Numbered from the stretch's first letter, positions 37,183 to 47,483 are shown. The stretch: 64,000 bases of DNA from Brevundimonas variabilis (GCF_014199945.1 NZ_JACHOR010000001.1:806001-870000), one strand, 5' to 3'. A program made the numbers and translations. Notes: generated by a model not told the origin, from the letters alone.

Positions 37183-38325
37183 ATGGAAATGGTCACCGAC
37201 TATAGCAGCGAGATACAGGCGGGCGGCAAGCCTCCGTTTCTGACCGTGCTCGGTCTGGAGACCAGTTGCGACGAGACGGCGGCCTCGGTCGTGCGGCTGA
37301 CGCCCGATGGTCAGGCAACCGTTCTGTCCAGCGTGATCCATTCCCAGATCGAAGACCATGCAGCCTATGGCGGTGTCGTGCCCGAGATCGCGGCGCGCAG
37401 CCATGTCGAGATGATCGCCGGCGTCACCCGTCGGGCCATGACCGAGGCTGACGTGGGTTACGCTGGTCTCGATGGCGTGGCCGCGACCGCGGGACCGGGG
37501 CTGGTCGGCGGCGTCATGGTCGGGTTGAGCTTCGGCAAGGCCGTCGCCCTGGCGCGGGGCCTGCCGCTGGTGGCCGTCAATCATCTGGAAGGGCACGCGG
37601 TCTCGGCGCGGCTGGGTGCCCGGGTGGCCTATCCCTTTCTGTTGCTGCTGGTCTCTGGCGGCCATTGCCAGTTGCTGGACGTGCGGGGGATCGGCGACAT
37701 GAGCCGGCTCGGCACCACCATCGACGACGCAGCAGGCGAGGCCTTCGACAAGATCGCCAAGGCCATGGGTCTGGGCTATCCCGGCGGGCCGGCGCTGGAG
37801 CGTCTGGCCGCCACCGGAGACGGCGCGAGATTCGACCTGCCCCGTGCCCTGCTGGGCCGCAAGGACTGTGACTTCTCGTTTTCCGGTCTGAAGACGGCGG
37901 CTTCCCGCCTCGCCCAGACCTGCCAGACCGATCAGGACCGCGCAGACCTGGCCGATGCCGTCCAGACCGCGATCGCGCGCCAACTGTCCGATCGATCCGA
38001 GCGCGCCATGATCGCTTATGCCGAAGCCGCACCCCCGGATGACAGGCAGCGACTGTTGGTCGTCGCCGGCGGCGTTGCGGCCAACAGGACCGTGCGATCC
38101 ACACTCGAGGCCACGGCGGCCCGGCACGGATTCGGCTTCCTCGCTCCGCCGATGGCCTATTGCACGGACAATGCGGCGATGATCGCCCTGGCCGGCGCAG
38201 AGCGTCTGCAACGCGGGATGACATCGGATATCGACACGGCAGCCCGACCGCGCTGGCCGCTGGACGAGGCGCGCGCCCTGGCCGATCCTGTTCATCCCGC
38301 GAGTCGCAAGGGCGCGAAGGCCTGA
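37183..38325 (+). CDS. tsaD: tRNA N6-adenosine threonylcarbamoyltransferase
   Basis: TsaD transfers threonylcarbamoyl to A37 of ANN-decoding tRNAs. The 380-aa product has LGLETSCDETAASVV, the metal-binding HLEGHAVSARL, LLVSGGHCQLL and VAGGVAANRTVR. ATG at 37183 is used; a second ATG at 37189 is equally possible. Upstream frame extension overlaps hemC and is rejected. Confidence 0.96.
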   Translation: MEMVTDYSSEIQAGGKPPFLTVLGLETSCDETAASVVRLTPDGQATVLSSVIHSQIEDHAAYGGVVPEIAARSHVEMIAGVTRRAMTEADVGYAGLDGVAATAGPGLVGGVMVGLSFGKAVALARGLPLVAVNHLEGHAVSARLGARVAYPFLLLLVSGGHCQLLDVRGIGDMSRLGTTIDDAAGEAFDKIAKAMGLGYPGGPALERLAATGDGARFDLPRALLGRKDCDFSFSGLKTAASRLAQTCQTDQDRADLADAVQTAIARQLSDRSERAMIAYAEAAPPDDRQRLLVVAGGVAANRTVRSTLEATAARHGFGFLAPPMAYCTDNAAMIALAGAERLQRGMTSDIDTAARPRWPLDEARALADPVHPASRKGAKA

Positions 38326-38334
38326 GAGGGCGAA

Positions 38335-38931
38335 ATGAGCAGAGAGCCCGAAACGGTCAAGGTTCGGTCCCGTGAGGCCTTGCGGGCCTGGCTGATGGCG
38401 AACCATGCCCGAACGGAAAGTATCTGGCTGATCACCTGGAAGGCGCACACGGCGCATCATCTGTCGTGGGACGCGGTTGTCGAGGAAGCCCTGTGTTTTG
38501 GCTGGATCGACAGTCAGCCGCGCAAGCTGGATTCTGACCGGTCGATGATCCGGCTGTCACCCCGCAAGCCCGGCAGCGGCTGGTCCGGCGTCAACAAGGC
38601 ACGGATCGAGCGGTTGATGGCGGCCGGGCAAATGGCCGCGCCGGGGCTGGCGAAGATCGAGGCGGCGCGGCAGGACGGAAGCTGGGCCGCCCTGGACGGG
38701 GCCAGTGATCTGACGGTTCCCGAAGACCTGGCGCAGGCCTTCGATCGCCATCCCGATGCCCGGAACAAATTTCAGGCTTTCCCGCCATCGGCGCGACGCT
38801 CGATCCTCGAATGGATCGCCCTGGCGAAACGTCCAGAGACGCGGGCCGGCCGCGTCAAAGAAACGGCAGAACGCGCAGCGCTTGGCCAGAGGGCCAATCA
38901 GTGGTCCAAGCGACCATCCGGCAAGGAGTGA
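38335..38931 (+). CDS. YdeI/OmpD-associated family protein
   Basis: The 198-aa protein matches the YdeI-type family: [25 protein letters not shown], then [19 protein letters not shown] and [23 protein letters not shown]. The later [26 protein letters not shown] is the family's second block. The molecular function is unknown. It lies between tsaD and gpsA with short gaps, likely one transcript. Confidence 0.85.
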   Translation: MSREPETVKVRSREALRAWLMANHARTESIWLITWKAHTAHHLSWDAVVEEALCFGWIDSQPRKLDSDRSMIRLSPRKPGSGWSGVNKARIERLMAAGQMAAPGLAKIEAARQDGSWAALDGASDLTVPEDLAQAFDRHPDARNKFQAFPPSARRSILEWIALAKRPETRAGRVKETAERAALGQRANQWSKRPSGKE

Positions 38932-38938
38932 GAGGTCG

Positions 38939-39937
38939 ATGGAATTTCGCAAGGCAGGCGTGATCGGGGCAGGAGCCTGGGGTACGGCGCTGGCCCAGGT
39001 CACAGGCTGGGCCGGACTCGAGACCCTGCTGCACGCCCGGGAAGGCGATGTCGTGGACAGCATCCGCGACCACCGGATCAATGCCGCCTTTCTGCCCGAC
39101 GTGGTGCTGGACGATCACGTGCAGGTCACAGCCGATCTGGCCGATCTGGCGGGATGCGACCTGATTCTGGCCGTCCCGCCCGCCCAGTTCATGCGGCCGA
39201 CGCTCGAAGCCTTCGCGCCGTTCTGGCGGCCCGGCGTGCCGGTCGTGTTATGCTCCAAGGGGATCGAGCGCGGGTCCTTGAAGCTGATGACCGAGGTGCT
39301 GTCCGAGACGCTGCCGGACGCACCGCAGGCGGTCCTGTCCGGACCGAGCTTCGCCGCCGAGGTGGCGCGGGGCCTGCCGACGGCCGTGACCCTGGCCTGT
39401 AGCGACCCGGTGCTGGGCGAGGCCTTGATGCGGACGCTGTCGGCCCCCGGTTTCCGGCCCTATCTGGCGACCGACCTGATCGGCGCCGAGGCCGGCGGGG
39501 CGATGAAGAATGTGCTGGCGATCGCCTGCGGCATCGTCGAGGGCCGGGCGCTGGGCCGCAGCGCCCAGGCCGCCATGATCACCCGAGGCTTTGCGGAGAT
39601 GACCCGGTTCGCCGTCGCGCTGGGAGCGGAGGCAACCACGGTGGCCGGCCTGTGCGGGCTGGGCGATCTGGTCCTGACCTGCTCGAGCCCCCAGTCGCGA
39701 AACATGAGCCTGGGTCTGGCGCTCGGCCAGGGCCAGTCCGTCGAACAGGCGCTGGCAGGCAAGCGCTCGGTCGCGGAAGGGTATGAGAGCGCCCCAGCGG
39801 TGCGCGACCTTGCCCGCTCGCTCGGGGTCGAGACGCCCATCTGCGAGGCCGTGGCAGCTGTTCTCAACGGGGAGATCACGGTCGACGTCGCCATCGACGG
39901 CCTGTTGTCGCGCCCGCTCAAGGTCGAACGGCATTGA
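38939..39937 (+). CDS. gpsA: Glycerol-3-phosphate dehydrogenase (NAD(P)+)
   Basis: GpsA makes sn-glycerol 3-phosphate for phospholipids. The 332-aa product has the NAD-binding [43 protein letters not shown] and [19 protein letters not shown] with the catalytic lysine, and [19 protein letters not shown]. Start ATG at 38939 follows AAGGAG/GAGAGG. It overlaps the next gene by four bases. Confidence 0.97.
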   Translation: MEFRKAGVIGAGAWGTALAQVTGWAGLETLLHAREGDVVDSIRDHRINAAFLPDVVLDDHVQVTADLADLAGCDLILAVPPAQFMRPTLEAFAPFWRPGVPVVLCSKGIERGSLKLMTEVLSETLPDAPQAVLSGPSFAAEVARGLPTAVTLACSDPVLGEALMRTLSAPGFRPYLATDLIGAEAGGAMKNVLAIACGIVEGRALGRSAQAAMITRGFAEMTRFAVALGAEATTVAGLCGLGDLVLTCSSPQSRNMSLGLALGQGQSVEQALAGKRSVAEGYESAPAVRDLARSLGVETPICEAVAAVLNGEITVDVAIDGLLSRPLKVERH

Positions 39938-40314
39938 GCGCGGCCCCGGTATCGACCGAGCGCAAGCGCGTCTGGGCGACCCCGGCGGGGGTGGCCCTCT
40001 GTGCCGAGACCGATCTCGCCGATCCCGGATCGCGCGGCTTCGTGCTCCAGATCGGCGAGGCCTTCTTCCACGGGTTTGTCGTCAGAAAGGGCGGGGTCGT
40101 TGCGGGCTGGGTGGATCGCTGTCCCCACGCCGGGTTTCCGATCGCCATCGAACTGGACCGCTATCTGACGCCGGACGGGTCGCAGATCCTGTGCGGCTGG
40201 CATGGGGCCGTCTTCGAGCCGATCACCGGATCCTGCGTCGGCGGCCCCTGTGCTGGCGGGAAACTGACGCCCTGGCCGGTCACGGTTGCGGACGGGATCG
40301 TGCGGACGGCCTAG
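39934..40314 (+). CDS. Rieske [2Fe-2S] protein
   Basis: The 126-aa protein has the two Rieske boxes CPHAG (C63, H65) and CGWHG (C87, H90). Between them is a typical beta fold, and after them [23 protein letters not shown]. Probably a small soluble ferredoxin-like electron carrier. The TTG start overlaps the gpsA stop, implying coupled translation; an internal start is possible. Confidence 0.88.
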   Translation: MSAAPVSTERKRVWATPAGVALCAETDLADPGSRGFVLQIGEAFFHGFVVRKGGVVAGWVDRCPHAGFPIAIELDRYLTPDGSQILCGWHGAVFEPITGSCVGGPCAGGKLTPWPVTVADGIVRTA

Positions 40315-40814
40315 CGTTTCAGGCGTTTGGCATTGGCCACGGCGGTGGCGTGGATCGGCTTCATCGCATCGGCCTGGGCCTTCAGCATTTCCGTGTTCAG
40401 GGTCAGCATCTGGCTGGCCGCGCGGCTCCACCAGCCGACCGCATAGTTGAACTGGACCTGGGCCACACCCGCTGGGGTTCCTGCTGTCGCCATCGACGAG
40501 GCCGCGCGCGACGCCAGCGCCAGTTCCTCCATGGCGTTCCGGGACAGTCGTCCGCCCAGTTCGCCCATGTTCGACGAGAGCGTCGCAGCCGAGGCGGACA
40601 GGGCCTCGACCTTTTCCGAGCTCATGAGAGACATTTCGGTGAGGTCTGCCTGACCCGGATTGGCTAGACCGGCCGCCATGATCTCCAGCCGTGCGGCGAT
40701 AACGTCCGAGGCGGCCTTCATCATCTCGCCGCCATTCAAAGCCGAAAGCGCAGCGGAATGAGCGTTGCTGGTCATCTGCTGACTGTCGCGCAGGGCCTTG
40801 GAGAACTGGGTCAT
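40311..40814 (-). CDS. Phasin family protein
   Basis: The 167-aa product is nearly all helical, with repeated Ala/Ser/Met patterns (ALSALNGGEMMKAASDVIAARLEIMAAGL, EKVEALSASAATLSSNMGELGGRLS). It matches the granule-associated phasin family. It would coat polyhydroxyalkanoate granules. The ATG at 40814 is the start; the longer frame upstream is antisense shadow of the creatininase gene. Confidence 0.8.
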   Translation of the reverse strand: MTQFSKALRDSQQMTSNAHSAALSALNGGEMMKAASDVIAARLEIMAAGLANPGQADLTEMSLMSSEKVEALSASAATLSSNMGELGGRLSRNAMEELALASRAASSMATAGTPAGVAQVQFNYAVGWWSRAASQMLTLNTEMLKAQADAMKPIHATAVANAKRLKR

Positions 40815-40834
40815 GGGGCTGCCTTGGGCCGTAT

Positions 40835-41590
40835 TCACCGTCCCGGCAAGACCTCGGCGGCAAAGGCCGCCACATCCTTGAGAAGCGCCGGCACGGCGGC
40901 GTCGATGATTTGCTGGCCCTTTTCCGGACTGGCCTGCCCCGGGTCGGATCCGATCCGCCCATCCGGGAACCGTGCGCGATAGTCGAGCGCATCCCGGATC
41001 GGTCCCGACGGGGCAATCTTCGGGGCATAGTCCGCCGTCTTGATCCGGTCGGGGTAGGCCGCCTGGGTGACGGCGATTTCGGACGGGGTCGCGTGCATGC
41101 CGTGACCCGTCGGGAAGATCGCGTTGCACAGGGCGTTCACGCCCGGCAGGTCCCACCAGTTCTTCAGTTTCAGCACGAAGGGCGGGGCCTCCTCGACGAA
41201 ACTCCATTCCGCATAGATCTCGGCGAACGTCGCCTCGATGGTGGCGACATTGCCACCGTGACCGTTCAGGAAATAGATCCGTTCGAACCCGTGCCGGCTC
41301 AGCGAAGACACCCAGTCGGTGATGGCCGCCATGAAGGTGGAGGGCCGCAGGCTGATGGTCCCCGCAAACGCGAGGTGATGCTGGGCCATACCGATGTTGA
41401 AGGTCGGAGCCACGGTCAGGCTTTCGTCGCGCCGCTCGGCCGCATGGGCGATGATTTCCGGACACAGCCAGTCGGTGCCCAGAAGGCCGGTCGGTCCGTG
41501 CTGTTCGTTAGAGCCGATCGGCACGACGATGGCCTTGTTTGTCTTTATCCGGGCATCGATTTCGGGCCAGGACGCAAAGGGGATCAGCAT
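40835..41590 (-). CDS. Creatininase family amidohydrolase
   Basis: The 251-aa product has VVPIGSNEQHGPTGLLGTDWLCP, with the metal ligands E, H and D of the family, and YFLNGHGGNVATIEATFAEI. Members hydrolyse cyclic amides such as creatinine or formamidopyrimidines; the substrate here is unknown. ATG at 41590 is favoured because GGAG precedes it by about 6 bases. Confidence 0.88.
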   Translation of the reverse strand: MLIPFASWPEIDARIKTNKAIVVPIGSNEQHGPTGLLGTDWLCPEIIAHAAERRDESLTVAPTFNIGMAQHHLAFAGTISLRPSTFMAAITDWVSSLSRHGFERIYFLNGHGGNVATIEATFAEIYAEWSFVEEAPPFVLKLKNWWDLPGVNALCNAIFPTGHGMHATPSEIAVTQAAYPDRIKTADYAPKIAPSGPIRDALDYRARFPDGRIGSDPGQASPEKGQQIIDAAVPALLKDVAAFAAEVLPGR

Positions 41591-41733
41591 GGGAAGCTCC
41601 ATCGGTTTGCGGTGGCAGATAGACCGAATTGCCGCGGCTCGCACCCCGAACCCCGCTGTCTCCTGGAAGCCGGTCGCCAAAACGTCGCAGCAGATCGCCG
41701 CAACGTCACCGCAAGGCGCGGGTTGATGACCCC

Positions 41734-42786
41734 ATGATCCGCGCCCTCTCTCTCACGGCTGTTCTGCTGATGGCAGCCCCGGCCTGTTCCGAAACAAACC
41801 GGGCGGGAAACCCGCCCGTCCAGGCACGATCATCCACGACGGGCCTGGACGCCGGCCTGCTGGCAGAGGCGTTGTCCGAGGCCGAGACCCTGCCGCGTCT
41901 GCACAGCGTCATCGTGGCCCGGGACGGTGAGGTCGTGGCGGAACGGGTCTATCGCGGACCCTCACTGGACACCCCGGTCAACATCAAGTCTGCCTCCAAG
42001 TCCGTGCTCGCGGCCCTGGCCGGAATTGCCATCGGCCAGGGACTGATCGAGGGCCCGGATCAGCCGATCTCGGACTTCCTCGGCGAGCGCTTTCCGACCA
42101 ATCCCGACCCACGACTCGCGACGATCACCGTCGGCCATCTGCTGTCGATGCAGGCCGGGCTGGGGTCAACCTCGGGGGGCAACTACGGGGCCTGGGTCTC
42201 GAGCCCGAACTGGGTCCGGTATGCGCTGGCCCAGCCGTTCGAGGCCGAGCCGGGCGGGCGAATGATCTATTCCAGCGGCACCTCGCACCTGCTGTCGGCG
42301 GTCCTGACCGAGGCCGCGGATCGTTCCACCCACGCCAGCGCCGTGGCATGGCTCGGCCAGCCGCTGGACATCGCCATCCCCCAATGGCCGGCAGACCCCC
42401 AGGGCATCTATTTCGGTGGCAACGACATGCTGATGTCGCCACGCGGCCTGCTGAAGTTCGGCGAACTTTACCGCAACGACGGCGTCCATGAGGGCCAGCG
42501 CGTCTTGCCTGAAGGCTGGGTCGAGGCGTCGTGGAACGGCCGCGGCACCTCGCGCTGGAGTGGCAACCCCTATGGCTATGGCTGGTGGATTAAGACGGTG
42601 GGTGATCGACCGGTCTATTTCGCCTGGGGGTATGGCGGCCAGATGGTCTTCGTCGTGCCGAGCCTGGACATGACCGTGGTCATGACGTCGGACCCGTCAC
42701 CCGTCAGCGAGAGGACCGATCATGTCGACCGGCTGCACCAGTTGCTGGATCGGACCCTGATCCCTGCGGCCGAACGCGGAGCCTAG
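41734..42786 (+). CDS. Serine beta-lactamase-like hydrolase (class C/esterase type)
   Basis: The 350-aa product has an N-terminal export signal ending in a cysteine-containing segment (LLMAAPACSE), so it may be a lipoprotein, though the lipobox is imperfect. SASK (S86-K89) is the catalytic SxxK motif and Y179-S-S the Tyr motif. WGYGGQMVFVVPSLD resembles the third box. The family covers esterases, peptidases and beta-lactamases, so the substrate cannot be told. Confidence 0.85.
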   Translation: MIRALSLTAVLLMAAPACSETNRAGNPPVQARSSTTGLDAGLLAEALSEAETLPRLHSVIVARDGEVVAERVYRGPSLDTPVNIKSASKSVLAALAGIAIGQGLIEGPDQPISDFLGERFPTNPDPRLATITVGHLLSMQAGLGSTSGGNYGAWVSSPNWVRYALAQPFEAEPGGRMIYSSGTSHLLSAVLTEAADRSTHASAVAWLGQPLDIAIPQWPADPQGIYFGGNDMLMSPRGLLKFGELYRNDGVHEGQRVLPEGWVEASWNGRGTSRWSGNPYGYGWWIKTVGDRPVYFAWGYGGQMVFVVPSLDMTVVMTSDPSPVSERTDHVDRLHQLLDRTLIPAAERGA

Positions 42787-43229
42787 TTGCCGCGTCCGGC
42801 TTCCATGAAGGCCTTGATCGACGGGAACACAGGCGGATTGGCACGCTCGCCATCACACGCCACCTGCTTGACGAAGGCATCCAGGGTGTCGGGCCGGACC
42901 GTCTCCCAATCTCCGCCATCCTCGAACCGGCTGGTTTCGGTGCCGTCCTCGCCATACTCGACCGACGCCCCGGGCCGGACCTGATTGGAAGCGCAGCGGT
43001 AGGCGTATTCATCGGCCGTGTAGCTGAAATCGGTTGGCGACGCGGGCCTGCGCGAGACGCGTGCCACCATGATGGTGGTCACATCATCGACCACGCCCAT
43101 CCCCCCGACGTCGGCCAGATAGACCCGCTCGGCATTGCGGGATATGGCATGCCACTCCTGGGCGGCCGCCACTCCGCCGGCTGCCAGGCTTGCCGCGACA
43201 CCCCATAGAATTGCTGATCTGAATTTCAC
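42783..43229 (-). CDS. Exported small protein, possibly surface-adhesin-E-like
   Basis: GTG at 43229, preceded by GGGGAGG 8 bases upstream, starts a 148-aa protein. It has a signal peptide (VKFRSAILWGVAASLAAGGVAAAQ) and a mature part with WHAISRNAERVYLADVGGM and YRCASNQVRPG. The pattern is like small periplasmic proteins of the surface-adhesin E group, but the similarity is weak. Confidence 0.6.
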   Translation of the reverse strand: MKFRSAILWGVAASLAAGGVAAAQEWHAISRNAERVYLADVGGMGVVDDVTTIMVARVSRRPASPTDFSYTADEYAYRCASNQVRPGASVEYGEDGTETSRFEDGGDWETVRPDTLDAFVKQVACDGERANPPVFPSIKAFMEAGRGN

Positions 43230-43351
43230 CCGCCAGTCCTCCCCGGAACAGCCCCATGCACGATGGCGCGATATCATCAGCGACCGGATGGCTTGGCAAG
43301 GGTGTGGAGCACCCTTGTGCGACTTCTGACATGATCATGCATTAGGTACGG

Positions 43352-44233
43352 ATGATGTTGCGCTTTTTCGTTGTTCTGGCGGCGGTGTTCGCCTTCGCTC
43401 CCCTGGCACAAGCCCAGACTCCGACCGCATTCCGATCCGACCGGATCGTGGTCGAGACCCGCGGACGCGGCCCGGATGTGATCCTTATTCCGGGTCTGGC
43501 CTCGACCCCCGAAATCTGGAAACGGACCGCGGACCGGCTGGACGATCGTCACACCGTGCATCTGGTCAGCATTCGCGGGTTCGGAGACGTGCCGGTCGCA
43601 GCCAACGCCCAAGGCGAGATTGCCGGCCCTGCCGCTACGGAGCTGCGGCGCTACATCACCGCACGTCGGTTGTCTGCGCCTGCCGTGATCGGTCATTCGA
43701 TGGGTGGGCTGATCGCCTTGCGCCTGGCAGCCGATGCGGGTTCGCAGGTCGGACGGGTGATGGTGGTCGACGCCTCGCCCTTCTTCCCGGCCCTGGTTTC
43801 GCCCGGGGCCACCGTCGGTGACGTCGAGCCGATCGCGCGCATCGCCTACCAGGCCATACTGTTCCTGGGAGACGAAGCCCTGCGCAGCCAGGGGACGATG
43901 CTGGGCCAGTCATTGGGCGGTGCCGCCGACAGCGTGTTCGGATCGCTGGGCTGGCAGGGCGGGGATCGCGGGACCCTGGCCCAGGGTCTGTACGAGGTCA
44001 TGACGACCGATCTGCGCTGGCGCCTGCCCGAGATCACCGCTCCCGTCACCGTGGTCTATGGCTGGTCCGAAGACGCTGCGTCGCCGCGGGCGCGGATCGA
44101 CCAGCTGTTCCGATCCAGCTTCGCCAGCCTTCGCGAGCCGGCCCGATTCGAGCCGATCGCAGGGGCCGAGCACATGGTCATGATCGATCAGCCCACGCGG
44201 TTCGAAGCCGCCGTGACCCGGTTCCTGTCCTAG
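43352..44233 (+). CDS. Exported alpha/beta hydrolase
   Basis: The 293-aa product begins with a signal peptide (MMLRFFVVLAAVFAFAPLAQAQ). It has the oxyanion segment LIPGLAS, the nucleophile elbow GHSMG (S116) and a C-terminal GAEHMVMIDQP with the catalytic His. The substrate is unknown. It overlaps or abuts the convergent pdeM gene at its 3' end. Confidence 0.88.
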   Translation: MMLRFFVVLAAVFAFAPLAQAQTPTAFRSDRIVVETRGRGPDVILIPGLASTPEIWKRTADRLDDRHTVHLVSIRGFGDVPVAANAQGEIAGPAATELRRYITARRLSAPAVIGHSMGGLIALRLAADAGSQVGRVMVVDASPFFPALVSPGATVGDVEPIARIAYQAILFLGDEALRSQGTMLGQSLGGAADSVFGSLGWQGGDRGTLAQGLYEVMTTDLRWRLPEITAPVTVVYGWSEDAASPRARIDQLFRSSFASLREPARFEPIAGAEHMVMIDQPTRFEAAVTRFLS

Positions 44234-44970
44234 CGCACTGAATTCCAGGCAAGGGCGTGAACCCGGTCCCGGCCCAGCGCTGCCAGCATGGGCGGCTCGG
44301 CAAACAACCCCGAAAACGCCGCGTGCCGCACATCGAGTCCGCCCGTGAAGGCGCCGAAGGCGGGCAGGATGATCCGCCGTCCGTCCGTGACGAAACACGC
44401 CCGCCGGACCCCGCGATTGTGCGCCACGACCGTTGCGCAGGGATGCAGGTGGCCGGCCACCTCGCCCGGACGATCGCCCGCTTCGGGTTCATGAACGAGT
44501 GTCAGCGCACCGATGTCCATCGCCTCGACCACCCTGCCCGGCAGCGGCCAGTCCGGATCAGCGGCCCCGTTGAGGGCTTCATGGTCGTGGTTGCCGGTCA
44601 GCCAGATCCAGTCGCAGGATGCGGTCAATGCCGCGATCTCGAGCCTGTCCGCCTGCGCCAATCGCGCCAGTGATCCCCGGTCATGAAAGCTGTCGCCCAG
44701 CAGAATGACCTGTCGGGGACGCAGATCTTCCACTTCCGCCCGCAGTTTGGCGAGCGTGACGCGGCTGTCGTAGGGGGGCAGCATCTGGCCGCGGCGCGCA
44801 TAGGCAGACCCCTTTTCCAGATGCAGGTCCGCCGCGATCAGGGTTCCTGTCTCGGGCAGCCAGAGGGCCCCGGAGCAGCGCAGGACACAGGCCTCGCCCA
44901 TGATGCGGACATTCAGCGACCCGCAGGCGCGCCGTGTGGGTGAAAGGGTCTGCTGCAACAGGGCATTCAT
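44230..44970 (-). CDS. pdeM: Ligase-associated DNA damage response endonuclease PdeM
   Basis: The 246-aa calcineurin-like metallophosphoesterase has ADLHLEKGSAY, LLGDSFHDR, LTGNHDHEA and AGHLHP, the metal-binding boxes of the fold. PdeM is typically encoded with an Lhr-like helicase, an exonuclease and an ATP-dependent DNA ligase. Here the helicase is immediately upstream, with a four-base overlap, but ligase and exonuclease are not adjacent. Confidence 0.9.
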   Translation of the reverse strand: MNALLQQTLSPTRRACGSLNVRIMGEACVLRCSGALWLPETGTLIAADLHLEKGSAYARRGQMLPPYDSRVTLAKLRAEVEDLRPRQVILLGDSFHDRGSLARLAQADRLEIAALTASCDWIWLTGNHDHEALNGAADPDWPLPGRVVEAMDIGALTLVHEPEAGDRPGEVAGHLHPCATVVAHNRGVRRACFVTDGRRIILPAFGAFTGGLDVRHAAFSGLFAEPPMLAALGRDRVHALAWNSVR

Positions 44971-47483
44971 GCCGCCACGACCCCGGGTTCGGCCTCGTTC
45001 ATGACCTCGGCGATCAGGTCCTCGGCCGCGTTCTCGAGGATCATGTCGGCCGCATCGCCCCCCACGCGCTCCCGCCCGATCTGGACGAGAACCGGCACCG
45101 AGAAGGGAGAGGCCCGGCTCAGGGCAACAGGACGGATCTGGCCGGCGATCCGCGTCAGCAGCTGTCCCAGCCTTGCGACGTCCAGCAGGCCGGCCGCCGC
45201 ATCGGCCCGGGCTGTCCTGAGCAGAAGATGGTCGGGCTGGTGGCGGCGAAGCACGTCGTAGATCAGGTCCGTGGAAAAGGTCACCTGCCGGCCTGACTTC
45301 TCGGCTCCTGGCTGGCGACGTTCGATCAAGCCCGAGATCAGGGCGCAATTGCGGAAGGTCCGCTTCATCATGAAGCTCTCTTCCAGCCAGGCTTCCAGGT
45401 CGTCGCCCAGCATGTCCGGCTGGAAAAGCGCCTCGAAATCCAGCCCGTCCATCGGCTTGATGGACCAGATGGCCAGGGAATAGTCGGTGCAGACGAAGCC
45501 AAGCGGTCCCACGCCCGCCCGGTCCAGCCTTCGGGTCAGCAGCATGCACAGCGTATTGTGCGCCAGCCCGCCCTCGAACGGATAGGCCACGAGGAAATGC
45601 CGGGTGCCGCGCTGGAAGGTCTCGACCAGCATCGAAGCCGCATCCGGTATGGCTGATCGCGCCTCCTGAAGTTCCAGCCATTCCTGGACGTCGGCCGGCA
45701 GAACCCGCCAGTGATCCCGGTCCTGGATCATGTCGCGGACCCGCGTGGCCAGCGACGTCGACATCGGGAATTTCGACCCGCCCCACGATGGGATCTTGGG
45801 ATCCTTGTCCTGGGCATGAGTGACCAGGGCGTCGGTGCCGGTAATGCCCTGGAAGGCCCAGACCTGACCGGCGAAGACGAAGGTATCGCCCGGTGACATC
45901 TGCTCGAAATAGTTTTCCTCGGCCTCGCCCACCTTGCGGCCCGAGACCATCAGCTTGCCGCCGGCGCGACGAGACCCGACGCGCACGTTCAAGGTCGCCG
46001 CCGTGACGATCGTCCCGACATTCATTCGGTGGTGCTGGGCGATCTGCGCCGTGCGCACCTTCCAGCGCCCCTCCTTCGTCCGGACGATCCGGGCGAACCG
46101 GTCGTAGGTGCGGAGCGCATAGCCCCCCGTCGCCACCAGATCGACGACCTCCTCGAACGTCTCCCAGCTCAGGCCCCGATAGGGCGCGCAGCCCCGGATC
46201 TCTTCATAAAGGACCTCCATGTCGAAGGCCTCGGCACAGGCCACGCCCATGATGTGCTGGGCCAGGGTGTCCAGTGTCCCCGCATGATGTGGCTCCCAGT
46301 CGAAGGCATTGTCGGCCACGGCCTCGCGCGCCGCCTGGCATTCCAGCATCTCGAACCGGCTGGCCGGCACCATCAGGGCTCGGGAAGGCTCGTTCAGCCG
46401 GTGATTGGCCCGACCGATCCGCTGCACCAGCCGCGACGCCCCCTTCGGCGCGGCCATCTGGATCACCAAGTCGACATCCCCCCAGTCGATGCCGAGATCC
46501 AAAGTCGAGGTACAGACCACCGCCCGCAGATCGCCGCGCGCCATGGCCGCCTCGACCTTGCGGCGCTGTTCGGCGGCCAGCGACCCGTGATGCAGGGCGA
46601 TCGGCAGGTCATCGTCATTGATGGCCCACAGGGACTGGAACACGAACTCGGCCTGCCAGCGGGTGTTGACGAAGATAAGCGACAGGCCGGCCTTCTTGAT
46701 CGTGGCATAGACCTCGGGGATGGCATGCTGGCCGGTATGCCCGGCCCAGGGTACCTTGCCCTCACTGATCAGGACATCGACGATCGCGGGCGCTCCCGGG
46801 TCCCCCTTCACCAGCCGGACAGCCTCGGGCTCGACCGGGCTCAGCCACCCCCGGATCAGGTCCGGATCGTCGATCGTGGCCGAAAGCCCTACGCGTCTCA
46901 GGCCGGGCGAGAAACTCTGCAGCCGCGCCAGGCCGAGGTTCAGCAGATCGCCGCGCTTGCCGCTCCAGATGGCATGGACCTCGTCCAGGACGATGCATTT
47001 CAGGTCGGAAAAATAGGCCCGCGACCCTTCCCAGGCACAGAACAGGGCCAGCTGCTCCGGCGTGGTCAGCAGGATGTCGGGCGGAAACTCCCGTTGTCTC
47101 TGCTTCTTGGACTGTTTGGTGTCGCCCGTCCGGCTTTCGACATGGATGTTCAGCCCGATCTCGCGGATGGGCGTCATCAGATTGCGCTCGACGTCGGTGG
47201 TCAGGGCTTTCAGCGGCGAGACATAAAGGGTGTGGACCCCGCTGCCGGGTCCGAACTCCGGCCTCGTACCGCGTTCGGCCAGATCAATCAGCGAGGGCAG
47301 GAACCCCGCCAGCGTCTTGCCCCCGCCGGTCGGGGCGACAAGCAGGGCATGCGAGCCGGCTTCTGCCGCAACGATCATCTCGAGTTGATGCCGACGCGGG
47401 GCCCAGCCGCGCGATGCAAACCAGTCGGCAAAGAGGGGCGGCAGGGCGGTCAGGGAAAACTCCGGCACGTCCCCTTCGCACAC
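44967..47483 (-). CDS. Lhr-like ligase-associated DEXH-box helicase
   Basis: The 838-aa product has Walker A APTGGGKT (50-57), VLDEVHAIW, GLSATI, a second RecA-like domain with QRIGRANHR and the C-terminal Lhr winged helix and DUF4 extensions (MSPGDTFVFAGQVWAFQGI). This is the DNA-repair helicase partner of PdeM. Start uncertain: GTG at 47483 or the GTG at 47468, which follows GAAGGGGAC. Confidence 0.93.
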   Translation of the reverse strand: MCEGDVPEFSLTALPPLFADWFASRGWAPRRHQLEMIVAAEAGSHALLVAPTGGGKTLAGFLPSLIDLAERGTRPEFGPGSGVHTLYVSPLKALTTDVERNLMTPIREIGLNIHVESRTGDTKQSKKQRQREFPPDILLTTPEQLALFCAWEGSRAYFSDLKCIVLDEVHAIWSGKRGDLLNLGLARLQSFSPGLRRVGLSATIDDPDLIRGWLSPVEPEAVRLVKGDPGAPAIVDVLISEGKVPWAGHTGQHAIPEVYATIKKAGLSLIFVNTRWQAEFVFQSLWAINDDDLPIALHHGSLAAEQRRKVEAAMARGDLRAVVCTSTLDLGIDWGDVDLVIQMAAPKGASRLVQRIGRANHRLNEPSRALMVPASRFEMLECQAAREAVADNAFDWEPHHAGTLDTLAQHIMGVACAEAFDMEVLYEEIRGCAPYRGLSWETFEEVVDLVATGGYALRTYDRFARIVRTKEGRWKVRTAQIAQHHRMNVGTIVTAATLNVRVGSRRAGGKLMVSGRKVGEAEENYFEQMSPGDTFVFAGQVWAFQGITGTDALVTHAQDKDPKIPSWGGSKFPMSTSLATRVRDMIQDRDHWRVLPADVQEWLELQEARSAIPDAASMLVETFQRGTRHFLVAYPFEGGLAHNTLCMLLTRRLDRAGVGPLGFVCTDYSLAIWSIKPMDGLDFEALFQPDMLGDDLEAWLEESFMMKRTFRNCALISGLIERRQPGAEKSGRQVTFSTDLIYDVLRRHQPDHLLLRTARADAAAGLLDVARLGQLLTRIAGQIRPVALSRASPFSVPVLVQIGRERVGGDAADMILENAAEDLIAEVMNEAEPGVVAA

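Noticed and set aside
37117-38460. Minus-strand ORF of 447 codons opposite tsaD
   Set aside because: Antisense shadow; tsaD on the plus strand has all family motifs.
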